Source: Manis javanica (Eukaryota; Chordata; Mammalia; Pholidota; Manidae). Taken from it: a DNA stretch of 64,000 bases. How positions within the stretch are numbered: the first letter of the stretch is position 1; each line of letters begins with the position of its first letter. A program made the position numbers and the translations under genes. Under the pieces are notes generated by a model. That model was not told the origin of the DNA. It ran no database searches and saw only the letters and a program-made list of their open reading frames with translations. Below are positions 54,102 to 64,000 of this stretch, in pieces. The stretch covers positions 45,769,629 to 45,833,628 of the forward strand of contig NC_133165.1 in the NCBI RefSeq assembly GCF_040802235.1, given 5' to 3'.

Positions 54102-54129
54102 TTCAGCACCACTAACGAACGGACAGCTC
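54102..54129 (+). promoter_or_regulatory. Expanded-spacing RE1/NRSE-like element (REST)
   Basis: Left half-site TTCAGCACC (54102-54110) and right half-site GGACAGCTC (54121-54129), in the canonical order and orientation. They are separated by 10 bases instead of the usual 2, a shift of 8. REST is known to bind split RE1s with expanded spacing of about this size. It sits 1.07 kb upstream of the SEZ6L2 start codon and 0.85 kb upstream of ASPHD1, both brain-expressed genes. Binding is inferred. Confidence 0.5.
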
Positions 54130-54543
54130 TTCTCGGCCGAGTCTGAGCTGGCCCGGCCCCTGGAGCCGAGGACGATTGCCTGAAGCCGCCTTCACTGTCA
54201 GACTCCGGCCGCGGGCTGGCTCTGGTGTAGACGGAGGAGGGGGTCACAGGACCACTGGTCGAGGATCGACCGGCCAACCCACAGGCCACAGACCGCAGCG
54301 TAAGGGTCCGCTGTCCGCCAGCACCCGCCAAGTTAACAGTCCTCGCGATTGCCACTTCCCTTGCGTTACCACGCCCCCTCAGCCCCCGCCCCTTCTTTTC
54401 GCATTGCGGGGCACTTAGAGGCCGGGGCCCGCGGTTGGGGAATGAAAAGGCAAATCCGGAGACACCCCCCACCCACACTGCGCAGTTGCGGCGACCACTG
54501 GGTGGGGGCGGGGTAGCTAAACTGAGAGGACTGTGGGGAGGGG

Positions 54544-54551
54544 TGACGTCA
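54544..54551. promoter_or_regulatory. Palindromic cAMP response element
   Basis: Perfect TGACGTCA within GC-rich sequence, about 430 bases upstream of the ASPHD1 start codon. It is a candidate CREB/ATF site in the SEZ6L2/ASPHD1 divergent zone. Confidence 0.55.
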
Positions 54552-54589
54552 GGGTGAGTGGGAGCCAAGGCAGAAGCGAGAGAGAAATG

Positions 54590-54962
54590 GAGAGTGGACC
54601 TGCAGGTCGGGTCGAGTGAGAAGCGAGGGCAGGAAGGAAAGGGGGGAGGAAGGAGGGAGAAGCCCTTGCGAAGGAGGACTGGTTGCGGGTTCCTGGGGCT
54701 TCGGGTCCAGGTAGGGTAGGAACTGCAGCCGGGAAAGCTACAGTGAAGGGGTGAAGGGGGGAGAAAAGAAGAGAGGGGGAGACAGGGTGGGTAAAGAAGA
54801 GGCAGAGGAGAAAGAGCAAACTGCCGGAAGGAGAAAGGAGAGAGGAGGAGGGGTGTAAGAGGGAGAGAGGAGAGGGAAAGAAAGGGAAGGAGGGTTAGAG
54901 GTACCTGAAGGAGGCGAGAAAGAGGAAGACCCAGGTGGAGAGAGACCTCCTGAGGAGAAAAA
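54590..54962 (+). other. Long purine-rich tract in the ASPHD1 leader
   Basis: The plus strand is mainly G and A for about 370 bases, most strictly in 54741-54900. It ends at the ASPHD1 start region. The complementary pyrimidine strand creates a long Ser/Pro/Leu-rich open frame that I do not treat as a gene. Confidence 0.8.
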
Positions 54963-54974
54963 ATAACAGTGGGA

Positions 54975-57803
54975 ATGTGGAAGGGAAACAGCCCAGGGGG
55001 TAACCAGGGAGCAGGCATGGAGGGAGCTGGTGGAGAATTGGGGGGGCATGGGAACTGGGGTAGAGAAGATGCCTCAGGTCTCTTGGCCAGGGCCTCCCTG
55101 CCCATCATGCTCACCTGGCCATTGCCCCTGGCCTCCTCAGCCCTCACCCTGCTCCTGGGAGCCCTCACTTCCCTTTTCCTCTGGTACTGTTACCGCCTGG
55201 GTTCTCAGGACATGCAAGTCCTGGGGGGTGGGAGTTCAGCTGTGGGTGTAAGTAGTGGGCCTGGGGGATGTTCTAAGGCTGGCAGGCCAAGCCCAGGGAG
55301 CTCTAGGGAGCCTGGGGAAGGACCTGGGACAGAAGGTCTAGTGAGTAGTCGCCTTCGAGCCTATGCCCAGCGCTACTCCTGGGCAGGAATGGGTAGGGTG
55401 AGGCGGGCAGCACAGGGTGGCCCAAGCCCTGGGAGAGGGCCAGGGGTCCTGGGCATTCAGCGCCCAGGCCTGCTCTTTCTGCCAGACTTACCTTCAGCCC
55501 CCTTTGTGCCTCGGGATGCCCAGCGGCATGATGTGGAGCTCCTGGAGAGCAGCTTCCCTGCCATTTTGAGGGACTTTGGGGCTGTAAGCTGGGACTTCTC
55601 AGGAACTACCCCTCTGCCTCCGGGCTGGTCCCCACCTCTGGCCCCTGGGTGCTACCAGCTTCTGCTGTACCAAGCAGGCCAGCGCCAACCCATTAACTGC
55701 CGCCGGTGCCCGGGAACCTACCGGGCCTTAAGGGCGCTGCGGAGCTTTATGAGTGCCAACGCTTTCGGCAATGCTGGCTTTTCTGTCCTACTGCCTGGGG
55801 CCCAGCTTGAGGGCCGCTGTGGGCCCACAAATGCCCGGGTCAGATGCCATCTGGGTAAGTAGATGCAGCCTACAACCAACCTCCTTGCCTCCACGATTCC
55901 CCCCCAAGACTCCCTTCTCTGCTACCTGAGCTTTCTCCTCTGTGGTTCTGATCATGCTCCTCTTCTCAGAAATCTTCCATGACTCCCTTGCCCACAGCTG
56001 CATTTCCTTAACTTCACTTATTTGCAAACCATCTTCATGAGCTTTGCCATAGTCATTTACCACCTGTACTGTTTCTTGATACTGACTCACCCCACATTTT
56101 GTTTTACTTAAGAGGAATCTTTTTAGAACAATGCTAACCAGTATTATTTACCCTAAACAGAAAATACTCATTAAAACAAATTTAAACTTAAAAAAAGAAA
56201 GCTTTAAAAATTCTAGCTAAATACTCCAGTCTCTCCAAGCCTGAAGCCTATACTCTCTTCCTTTAGAAGGGAGCAGCAGTGTTACTGGGATGTTAAAGTT
56301 ATGGTAGTGCCAAACTGAGATTTTCTTTTTGATGTTTTAAAGATTGAAAGAAAATAGAGAAGAAAGCAATTTTGATTATTTAATGCCATGACTTTATTTT
56401 ACCTTTTCTGTGCTACCAGTTGGATGTGCCCTCTACTTCACACTGGCCTCAGGATCAAGTCCAGATCCTTCCTCTCCTCTTTCCCTCCCTCCATGCTCTA
56501 AATCATGGAAGCCTTCTGGCTGACCCTGGCAGATGCCATACTCATATGCTATCCTTTTAACCTAGAATGTCTTTCCCCCTTATCACGTCCTGGGAAACTC
56601 CTACTCACCCTTTAGGAATCACACTTTCAAGAGCCACACCTCCTCTGGGATGTCTTTCTATTCCCCATCATTTAAGTTGACTGCTCAGTTTTCTCACAGC
56701 ACTCCAATGGGTGGTCCTTGGGCCAGGAGGGAACCATTTCTTTTATACCTTGTGGGGAGAGAGACCTAGCACATAGTAGGTTCTTGAGTTAAATTGTCAG
56801 AAGCCTAAGAGATGCTACTTCCTCCAGAAAGCCTTCTCTTTTCTCTGAGAACAGAATATACTGTGCTTTGCACTACACTTCCCATCTCCTAGCACTTCTT
56901 TCATTTGGTACTGTAGTTATACTTGGGTCACCCTGCAGAAAGCTAGGAGGGACCACCATAGAACCTAGTATTTAAGACCCTCAGATCTTCTTGACTGAAT
57001 AGGGTGGGCCTCTTTGATGGAGGCAGGGGTGTTGGATGCCTGGGTCTCTTTCTATAGGCCTGAAGATCCCTCCTGGCTGTGAGCTGGTGGTCGGAGGTGA
57101 GCCTCAGTGTTGGGCTGAGGGACACTGTCTACTGGTGGATGACTCCTTCCTGCACACAGTGACTCATAATGGTAATGGGGCTCCCATTCTGCTAGGAGGG
57201 ATGTGGGACTGGAGTGAAGGGGCATAGACTAGAGGCTGAAGAAACGGCCAACTGGCTTCCTGACCTAGCACCACCATTTTCCAGTTGTATGACCTTGAAC
57301 AAGTCCTACAATTCTCAAATCACCTGTGAAATGGGGCAAGCCCCTTCTTTATCAGGTGACTGCAAGGATGAAATAATTACTGTAAGTACACAGCAAAATG
57401 GTTAACAGCACAAGACCCTGGGGGCCTGGACCACCCAACTTCTTGTCCTACCTCTGGCACTTACCAGCTATGTGACCTTGATCAAGTTACTTAACCTCTG
57501 CACCTCAGTTACTTTGCATGAAATGGGAATAATTGTGTACTACCTCCAAGGGTATTCTGATGTTGAGTAATACATATAAGGGGTTAGAACAGTGCCTGGC
57601 ACTTATTTACAAATGTTTGCCTTTGAGTATTTGGTGAGTGCTCTGGCATGTAAGTACTTAATGTCAGCTGTCTCCATCCCCATGTGCCCTAAGGCTCCCC
57701 TGAAGATGGGCCTCGAGTGGTCTTCATTGTGGATCTTTGGCACCCTAATGTGGCTGGGGCTGAGCGCCAGGCCCTTGACTATGTCTTCGCACCAGACCCT
57801 TGA
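54975..57803 (+). CDS. ASPHD1: Aspartate beta-hydroxylase domain-containing protein 1, complete
   Basis: A single-pass type II membrane protein of the aspartyl/asparaginyl beta-hydroxylase family; its substrate is not known. Exons 54975-55854, 57058-57171, 57694-57803; 1104 nt, 367 aa (human 390). The first ATG in frame after a stop at 54951 gives [14 protein letters not shown], matching human from its internal Met onward. Membrane anchor at about 51-72 ([18 protein letters not shown]). The hydroxylase domain is C-terminal: RCHLGLKIP with H292, [11 protein letters not shown] with H326, and [13 protein letters not shown] with R339. These correspond to the two iron-binding histidines and the 2-oxoglutarate-binding arginine of ASPH. 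It is head to head with SEZ6L2 and tail to tail with KCTD13. All junctions are GT/AG and in phase. Confidence 0.95.
56430..56790 (+). repeat. L2-type LINE fragment
   Basis: Text such as 'CCTCAGGATCAAGTCCAGATCC', 'CTAGAATGTCTTTCCCCC', 'CACACTTTCAAGAGCCACACCTCC' and 'ACCTAGCACATAGTAGGTTCTTGA' follows the order of an L2 3' end. It lies in ASPHD1 intron 1. Confidence 0.6.
57400..57605 (+). repeat. MIR SINE
   Basis: Plus MIR: 'TTAACAGCACAAGACCCTGG', 'CTATGTGACCTTGATCAAGTTACTTAACCTCTGCACCTCAG', ending 'ACAGTGCCTGGCAC'. It lies in ASPHD1 intron 2, about 90 bases before exon 3, with another partial MIR-like segment at 57240-57370. Confidence 0.8.
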
Positions 57804-58118
57804 AGGAAGGTGTTCTCTTCAGACGTCTGGGCTGGAGAGATGCTGCACTCAGGGATGGCTTGAGTGACAGCGAGGACCTCCTATCCACTGCAGAGGGTTG
57901 GGTGGGCTGAGGGGTGGGAATTGGCCAGCCAACACTAAATACAGATTTTAAATACTCTCCTAACTCCTGACTACTTTCTTCCAGCTACCAGCCCCAGGGA
58001 AAGGTTTGGGCAATGGGCTCATGTTCCCTCCCAACCAACTCATCAGGCACCTCCTTTAACACAGCCATCTCTCTGGCCCTCCCCTCCCCAGAAGCCAGCA
58101 CCAGACCCTCAACTCAAT

Positions 58119-58124
58119 TTTATT
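58119..58124 (-). terminator. KCTD13 polyadenylation signal
   Basis: TTTATT on plus is AATAAA for the minus-strand KCTD13, about 540 bases past its stop codon. I saw no other minus-strand AATAAA between it and the stop. Confidence 0.65.
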
Positions 58125-58150
58125 CCAATAATTTAATAGAAAATTAAAAT

Positions 58151-58156
58151 AATAAA
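58151..58156 (+). terminator. ASPHD1 polyadenylation signal
   Basis: AATAAA, preceded by ATTAAA at 58144, about 350 bases past the ASPHD1 stop. I found no closer AATAAA or ATTAAA in plus orientation. Using it makes the ASPHD1 and KCTD13 transcripts overlap at their 3' ends. Confidence 0.55.
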
Positions 58157-58660
58157 TAATATGACACAGATTGAGAAGACAGCTGAGTTGGTGGAGGCTC
58201 AGGCCAGCCTAATACAAAGTTAAGGAGGTAGGGAGAATGGTGGGGGAAGGAGGAGGGAGGCAAACTATCCTGCAGGATGGTGGGGAGGTGGCTCAGATGT
58301 GGTAGGTATTATTAAGGGCTGGCTTGACACTTTGGCATGTACCATGTACTAAAAAAAGAGAAAAGGAATTCTAAATCACTCTAAACCAGCTGGAGAGGGA
58401 AGATAGGATGAAGATGGGGATGAGGGAACAAATGTAGACCTTCAAAAGGGCACCGACTGAGGGGAGGGGCTGGAATGTACTGTGTTGTGAGCAATGAATG
58501 AATGGAAAAGGGCAAAAATGAACTGTACCATGTGATGAAGGGACAGAAGGAAGACCCACAACTTGGCCAGCAAAGCTGGGGCACAGGTCTGGGAAGGGGA
58601 GGAAAAGAGAGAGGGACTGAGTCTCAGTGGCAGGAAGAAAACAGGGAGAAAGGTCAAAGG

Positions 58661-61600
58661 TCAGTCCTTGAAGACAATCTGTTGGCCATGAGGACGCTCG
58701 TCGTGGGTGATGTGACGCCTGACATGGATCCTGCGGACACGGTGCTCTCGGTTCTCCTCATCCTCCCCTCGGCCTGCCCCACCACCTCCAGCTGCACCCC
58801 CTGTGGCCTCCAGGAGGGCTGGGTCTGGACCCCTGGGAGTCTCATAGATCAGGATGTTCAGGGTCTCCTCAAAGATCCGGGCTTCTGGAAATTCCACCTG
58901 CAAAAGGCCAGCAACTCCCAGCTCCTACCCTCTGGTCCAGTTATACAGCCACCCCCTCCCCAGCTGCTCCTGCACCAGCACACCTCCTAGCCTTTGCAAT
59001 CACACCTTCTTTATGCAGCAAAGTCACACTGACATTTCAAGGTCCATCTCTGAAGTCAGGCAGAGTTATGTGCTTTCTTTCCTTAGCTGCCAAGCTTCTT
59101 GGCATATTCTTTCATTCAACAAATATTTACTGAGTGACTGTACTATACCAGGTGTTGTTTTAGGCATTGGGAATACAGTGGTGAACAAAGTTTCTGCCAC
59201 AGGAAATTTACATTCTAGGCGGAGGACACAGACATACATGAAATAAAATATAAACTGTCAGGATGATAAATGTTATGAAAAATATAGCAGGAAAAGGGAG
59301 TGGGAATGGTCATGGTCAGGAATGTTTTAACTTTAAAATGGGAATTTAGAGAAGGCCTCAGTGAGGTGATATTTGCCCAAAGGCCAAGGAGAGGAAGGAA
59401 GGAAGCCAGGTGGATAACTGAAGAAAGAGCAGTCTGGGAAGAGGCAACAGCAAGTGTAAGAGCTCCGGGGCAGAAGTGCACTTGGTATATTATCTGCAGA
59501 TCAGCAGCAAGGAGGCAGAGTGAAGGGAGTAGAAAGGAATAAAGGAGGAAGTCACTTGAAGGAATATAACATAGGTCTTCACAAGCTGCATTCTAATTAT
59601 TGGTTTATCTTCCTGTCTTCCTAAATATGACAATACTTCTTGGAAACTGGATCCTTCACTCACTCACTAATGCACTCAACAAATGCTTAGCTTCCATTTT
59701 GTGATAAATGCCTGCCTAGTGCTAGAGAGCTAGGAAAACATACAGCCTTACTCTCAAGAGGCTCATACCTTACTGCAGAAGTAAACACTTCCCACCTCCA
59801 CCACTCGGCAGACTATAATAAACACTGTGTTTAGCTAAGAAGTGGGTATGACCAACTTTGGGGTTGTTGGGTTGAAAGTTCATGAGTGAAGGTATCCCAA
59901 AGAAAGTGATGATTGGTCTTAAAGATTAAACAAGTTTCTTAGGCAGACAGGGATGAGGACAAATAATTTCAAGAAGTGGGAATAGTGTGCAAAGGTAGGG
60001 AGGTATGAAATAGCACTGGGTGCTTAGAGACTTGCAAGATCTCTGGTGTATCTGAGGCACATTCTCACTTCAAGTCAAAAGGGACCAGGCTGGTAAGATC
60101 AACAGGGGCCAGATGACGTGATGCAGGGCTTGTACTTTACTCACATTTCATTCACCTGTATTGCATGTCTGCTGCAGTGCTCAGCACAGAGTAGGTGCTC
60201 AGGAAGTATCTGCTGATGACTGCCATGTTAATGATTCAGGACCCACAGACTCAATGTATTCTAAGAGACTTGTGTGTTTTAGAATCCTGTGGTTTTAAGG
60301 TTTTCATGGACCCTTCTCTGAAATTTAACACTCATCCTTCCACACAGAAAAATACATACACACTCCCAAACCTGCATACTATTGCAAGACAGCCTTGAGA
60401 CCCAACTGCCTAGCCTAACAATCCCACCTTAATCCAATACCATCATTTCACACGTAGAGAAATGGAGACCCACTGAAGTAAGGTTATACAGCTCTTGACT
60501 CCCAGAGATGGATTTTCCCCTGCCTGATCTGGAGTTGCCTTTGTCCAAATTCCTTATTCTGCCCACCCCCAACAGCCCCTTCTGACCTTGGTCTGCTTCT
60601 TCTCCGTGGCATAGACAATGGAGGTGCAGCACACCTCGGCGATTTTGCGGCCCTGCCCATAGAAAGACCAGCAGCAGATCTCGTCCCCCAGGACATCCTT
60701 GAGGAAGAGCAGCCGCCCGTGGAAGCGCAGGGCTAGTTTGTCAAACAGCTCGATGTTCTTAAGTAGGTTGTCATCTGAAGTGCTGAGAAACAGGGGCCAG
60801 AAGGCCTCAGCACAACTGGCTTCCCTCCCTCTTTTCTCCCAGCACAGGGGCCTACGCACCTGGCACTCTGGTCCTGCCCAAGGGTTTGGTGCTGAGCAGG
60901 GTGTTTCCCCCACCCCTGAGGCCAGGCTAAGCAGGCCTCAGAAGGAAGTAGCACTTGTTGAGCATATCCCAGTAAACATTTCCAGCAGGCTCTGGAGCCA
61001 GGCTGCCTCACCTAGCATCCTACTCTATCATTTTTTAACTGAGTGACACTAGGCAAGTTATTTCACCTCTCAGTGTTTCAATTTCCCCATCTGTAAAATG
61101 GAGACCGTACAGTTATGTACCTCAAACAACTGTGAGGATTATGTGAGTTAATATATGTAAAGCACTTGGAGCAATACCCGTTATAAAAAAAAAAAAAAGC
61201 ATTTAGGAAATGCTAGGCATTATCATCTAATCCTCACCTTGGAACCCAGTTTACTGATGATAAAGTTGAAGCTCAGAAGTAAAAATGACCTGTCTGAAAT
61301 ACCCAGTGGGTAAATGGCAGAGCTGGAGTTGACATCCAGCCAGGCATTTTTTTCGTCTCTCTTTATGGCCACAGCCCTCCCCATAGGCCAGAAGCAGGGC
61401 TGGCTGAGCCCAGGATTCCACCCAGGGCACCTCCCGTCCCCATGATGGTCACCTGGTATAGGAGTACTTGTTGTTACTGCGGTTGTGCAAGAGCTTCACC
61501 ACGGGCTGTTGGGGGAGAGAGGGTGAACAAGGGTGGGAGTCAAGCTGCATGGAGAGGCCCCCAGCCTCCACCCTGCAGGGCTCAGGGGCCTCACCTTGGA

Positions 61601-61684
61601 GGTGCTGGCTAGGAGCTGCTGCTCCTCCTGGGGAGATGTCACCATGGGGATGAGGCACAGCGGGGACAGGTTCTCCCTTTTTTG
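58661..61684 (-). CDS. KCTD13: BTB/POZ domain-containing adapter KCTD13, 3' part (last four coding exons)
   Basis: A substrate adapter of a CUL3 ubiquitin ligase that targets RhoA; it also binds PCNA and polymerase delta p50 (PDIP1). Exons in order: 61684-61595, 61505-61453, 60782-60587, 58897-58661; 576 nt, coding for 191 C-terminal residues that match human 139-329. Visible sequence runs from [20 protein letters not shown] through [20 protein letters not shown] and [20 protein letters not shown] to [20 protein letters not shown] and the stop. Exons 1-2, which hold the start codon and the BTB domain, are not between 61685 and 64000, so intron 2 runs off the window. Phases agree at all three internal junctions. 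The glycine-rich stretch ([16 protein letters not shown]) is intact. Confidence 0.95.
59110..59480 (-). repeat. L2 LINE 3' end
   Basis: Antisense L2 3' end: 'CATTCAACAAATATTTACTGAG', 'ACCAGGTGTTGTTTTAGGCATTGGGAATACAGTGGTGAACAAAG', 'GGAAATTTACATTCTAG', 'AGAGGCAACAGCAAGTG'. It lies in KCTD13 intron 5. Confidence 0.8.
61000..61190 (+). repeat. MIR SINE
   Basis: Plus MIR: 'GGCTCTGGAGCCAGGCTGCCT', 'GACACTAGGCAAGTTATTTCACCTCTCAGTG', 'CCATCTGTAAAATGGAGACC', 'GAGGATTATGTGAGTTAATATATGTAAAGC', ending at an A-run at 61186. It lies in KCTD13 intron 4. Confidence 0.85.
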
Positions 61685-61744
61685 CTGGAGAAGAAGGGGA
61701 AGGTGGTTAACAGCACAACCAAAGGTCACTCACTCCCCCACTTA

Positions 61745-62220
61745 AAAGCCTTCAAAAACTGCTTGTTGCTTTGGGGAAAAAAATTCAGACTCCTTAGGGG
61801 TCCACAAGGCTCTGCAGGATTTGAACTCTCTGATCTCATCCTTACCTCTCCTGCCTGCTGGGCTTAGGCCCCACCAATGGCCTGTTTCTTTGCACATCCA
61901 ATTTGTGCCCACCTTAGTTCTTTGCTTTCCCACTGCCTGAAATGATCTACAGTCAGTTGTGTGCAAGGCTGGCCCCTTCATACTATTCAGATCTCAACTC
62001 AGTGCCCCTCAGAGTACCGATCTTCCTCCCTAGGCTCCCTGGCTAAAGCAGCCTCCTCTACTTCTTCCTTTTCACATTATCAGTTCACTTCCTTTATGGC
62101 ACTTAGTTCCTCACATTTTCTCCTTTTTTCTGTATATTTGCTTATGGTCTGTCTTTTCTCACCTAGGGAGTAAGTACCTATTATACAGCAGATGCTCAGT
62201 AAGTATCTGTTGAATAAATG
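61745..62220 (+). repeat. L2 LINE 3' end
   Basis: Plus L2 3' end, well ordered: 'AAGCCTTCAAAAACTGC', 'CAGACTCCTTAGGGGTCCACAAGGC', 'CACTGCCTGAAATGATCTAC', 'CAGATCTCAACTCAGTGCCCC', 'GCACTTAGTTCCTCACATTT', 'CAGATGCTCAGTAAGTATCTGTTGAATAAATGA'. It lies in KCTD13 intron 2, starting 60 bases past exon 3. Confidence 0.8.
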
Positions 62221-62399
62221 ACCCTAACTGGTGGGATGAGGCTACAGGCAGAATCAGAACCAGACAGAGGTTTATTTCCTCTTCTCTGTCCTCTAGGATG
62301 TTTATGCCAAAACCCCTTTTACCTTTCTCAACCAGCAGATTTTCTCTTAACCAAAAATTCCATATTCTTTTTGAGAAACTTGTAATTTTTCTAAAATTA

Positions 62400-62630
62400 T
62401 TATGGGAGAGGAAAAGACTACTATACTTAGGTCAATTTTTAAAAAGAGCCAAGAGGAGAGCCTATCTTACCAGATATTAAGATATCCTACAAAGCCATTA
62501 ATACAGTATGGTTTTGGTACAGAAACAAACAAACAAACAAAACAATGGAACACAAAAGAGACCTTGGAAACAGACTGGTGTATATATGAGAACTGGTATC
62601 TATAAACAGGACACTACAAACAGGGGAAGT
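62400..62630 (+). mobile_element. L1 ORF2 fragment
   Basis: 'AGCCTATCTTACCAGATATTAAGATATCCTACAAAGCC' corresponds to the L1 ORF2 [10 protein letters not shown] region in plus orientation. It is followed by a short CAAA repeat at 62523-62545. The copy is old and without 3' end. Confidence 0.6.
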
Positions 62631-62639
62631 ATAGAGCAT

Positions 62640-63110
62640 GTATTGGTTTGCTGTGTGATAAACTGTCCCAAAACTTTGAGGCTTAAATCAATAATAAGTA
62701 TTATCTCAGCTTCTGTGGGTCAGGAATTCAGGAGTGGCTTAGCTGGGGGGTTTTGACATGGAGTCTATCATGCGGTTGTAGTTAAGACAGCCAGGGCTGC
62801 AGGGATCTGAAGTCATGGCTTGGTCTGGAGGATTTGTTTCTGAGAAGGCTGCTCACATGGCTGGAAATTTCAAGTATCTAATTCCTGTCATTTGGACCTC
62901 TCTATGGGGTTGCTTGAGTGTCCTTATAATATGGCAGCTGGTTTTTCCACAACAAATGATACAAGAGCAAGGTGGAGGCCTCAATGTGTTTTATGATCGA
63001 ATTTTAGCCATTTAGTGTGGTAGGAAAACTACAAAAGGGAATACTACTAGGGAACAACAATCACTGGGGACTGCCTTGAAGGCTAGTTCCACAGTCTACC
63101 TTCTGGCCCT
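62640..63110 (+). mobile_element. Probable MaLR/MLT-type LTR fossil
   Basis: It starts 'TGTATTGGTTTGCTGTGTGATAAACTGTCCCAAAAC' and continues 'CTTCTGTGGGTCAGGAATTCAGGAGTGGCTTAGCTGGG', the usual order for an old placental LTR-like repeat. No internal region. Boundaries and family are approximate. Confidence 0.5.
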
Positions 63111-64000
63111 CATTGATTCAAATCCCTCGCATATGCAAAATATACGCACCCCCTCTAAGATCCCCCAGTCTCATCCTATTACAGCATCATCCTGAAGTAC
63201 AGAATCTTGTCATCTAAATCAGGTCCAGGTGGAGATGAAGCTCCTTGGCTTTAATTCCTTAACTACTGCTCCTTAAGTACATTTCCTCTTGATCTGAAGA
63301 CCTGTGAACTAAAGAGACAAGTTATCTCTTCCATATATCCAATATGCAATTGTGGAAGAGGCATTAGGATAACCACTAGGGCAGGCATGCTCAAAAGGGG
63401 GCCAGGGAACAGGAGGCACACGGAAATCACTGCTTCGTAGAAATTCTGTAATCCAGTTGACAAATGTTGGAAGCTCTCTCATGGACTCTTGTCCAAGAAT
63501 GATTCTCTGTGGCACTTGGCTCTGCTCTGAGTCATCCTTCCTTTTCCATGAAAGACAGTCCAAGCTTGCAGCAACTTAGCTTCCTTAGCCTCCTTCCTGC
63601 CTGTAGACCTTTGGTGTTCCAAAGCCCTCTTCCCCTCTCTGTCCTTTTCAGCCCAAGCTGGCAGTATTTCTGCCAATGTAATGCTCCTAAAAACTTAATG
63701 TGTCTTGTGAATCTTGGGGTTCACTTCATTAGAGAAAAGCCATACCCACAAATCTTTTGTGTGAGGTAAGCTCTTCTCTACTTGGGCTTGTGCTGAGACT
63801 GCTGAGGGACACCCTTAAGCTTCTTGGAAGTGCTATTATTTGATGAATGGTTCTCGGAGTCATCTTCTTAGATATTTCTGAGGTCTTAACTAAAGATTTT
63901 ACGATCACACCCTCAGCTTCATCTTTACATGTTTTCCTGAGAATGCCCAGTACTTAGTCTCTGACTGGATCATCCTGTTATCCAGAAAGGCTGGGAATTT
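63111..64000. other. KCTD13 intron 2, no exon recognised
   Basis: The last 890 bases hold no KCTD13 exon and no recognisable gene. Text at 63120-63270 ('AGATCCCCCAGTCTCATCC', 'AATCAGGTCCAGGTGG') has the look of an old repeat, but I could not place it. Confidence 0.5.

Noticed and set aside
54080-55168. 362-codon open frame on the minus strand opposite the ASPHD1 leader and first exon
   Set aside because: Its Ser/Pro/Leu-rich composition is what the complement of the purine-rich tract must give. It overlaps a real exon antisense and resembles no known protein.

Overview
The window is mammalian nuclear DNA. It has large spliced genes with GT-AG introns, many ancient mammal-wide interspersed repeats (MIR, L2, MER5/MER20-type hAT relics, MaLR LTRs) and one fairly young L1. 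The gene order MVP(+) - CDIPT(-) - SEZ6L2(-) - ASPHD1(+) - KCTD13(-) is that of human 16p11.2 (the BP4-BP5 copy-number interval), so synteny is intact. I see no primate Alu, rodent B1/B2, carnivore tRNA-Lys SINE or ruminant BOV SINE. With the unusual L1 3' end this points to a placental outside those groups. A pangolin is my tentative guess, from memory of the L1 3' end only.

Layout. 1-5482 looks like the 3' part of MVP intron 1, with old repeats and a local 150-bp duplication. 5491-18111 holds all 14 coding exons of MVP (888 aa). 18136-28150 is intergenic and is a stack of nested repeats: an old L2 split by a 5'-truncated L1 and by two LTR fossils. 28695-31314 is CDIPT in six exons (213 aa), with a CpG-rich promoter and a second regulatory cluster near 32.1-32.2 kb. 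36560-53033 is SEZ6L2 in 18 coding exons (923 aa, with an internal acceptor giving 853 aa). 53.0-55.0 kb is a shared SEZ6L2/ASPHD1 head-to-head regulatory zone with a split REST-like element, a CRE and a long purine-rich tract. 54975-57803 is ASPHD1 in three exons (367 aa). 58661-61684 holds the last four coding exons of KCTD13 (191 aa); its first exons, carrying the BTB domain, lie beyond the right edge.

All exon chains were assembled by hand. Every junction was checked for GT/AG, phase and agreement with remembered human proteins, and the total lengths come out in frame. The genes are not an operon-like unit. They are unrelated housekeeping (MVP, CDIPT) and neural (SEZ6L2, ASPHD1, KCTD13) genes whose proximity is conserved. 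The most unusual non-annotated signals are a duplicated SEZ6L2 exon-start with its splice acceptor inside intron 10, an approximately 26-copy degenerate 15-17 bp tandem repeat in SEZ6L2 intron 6, an expanded-spacing RE1-like site between SEZ6L2 and ASPHD1, and a local duplication upstream of MVP. I found no novel multi-gene system.
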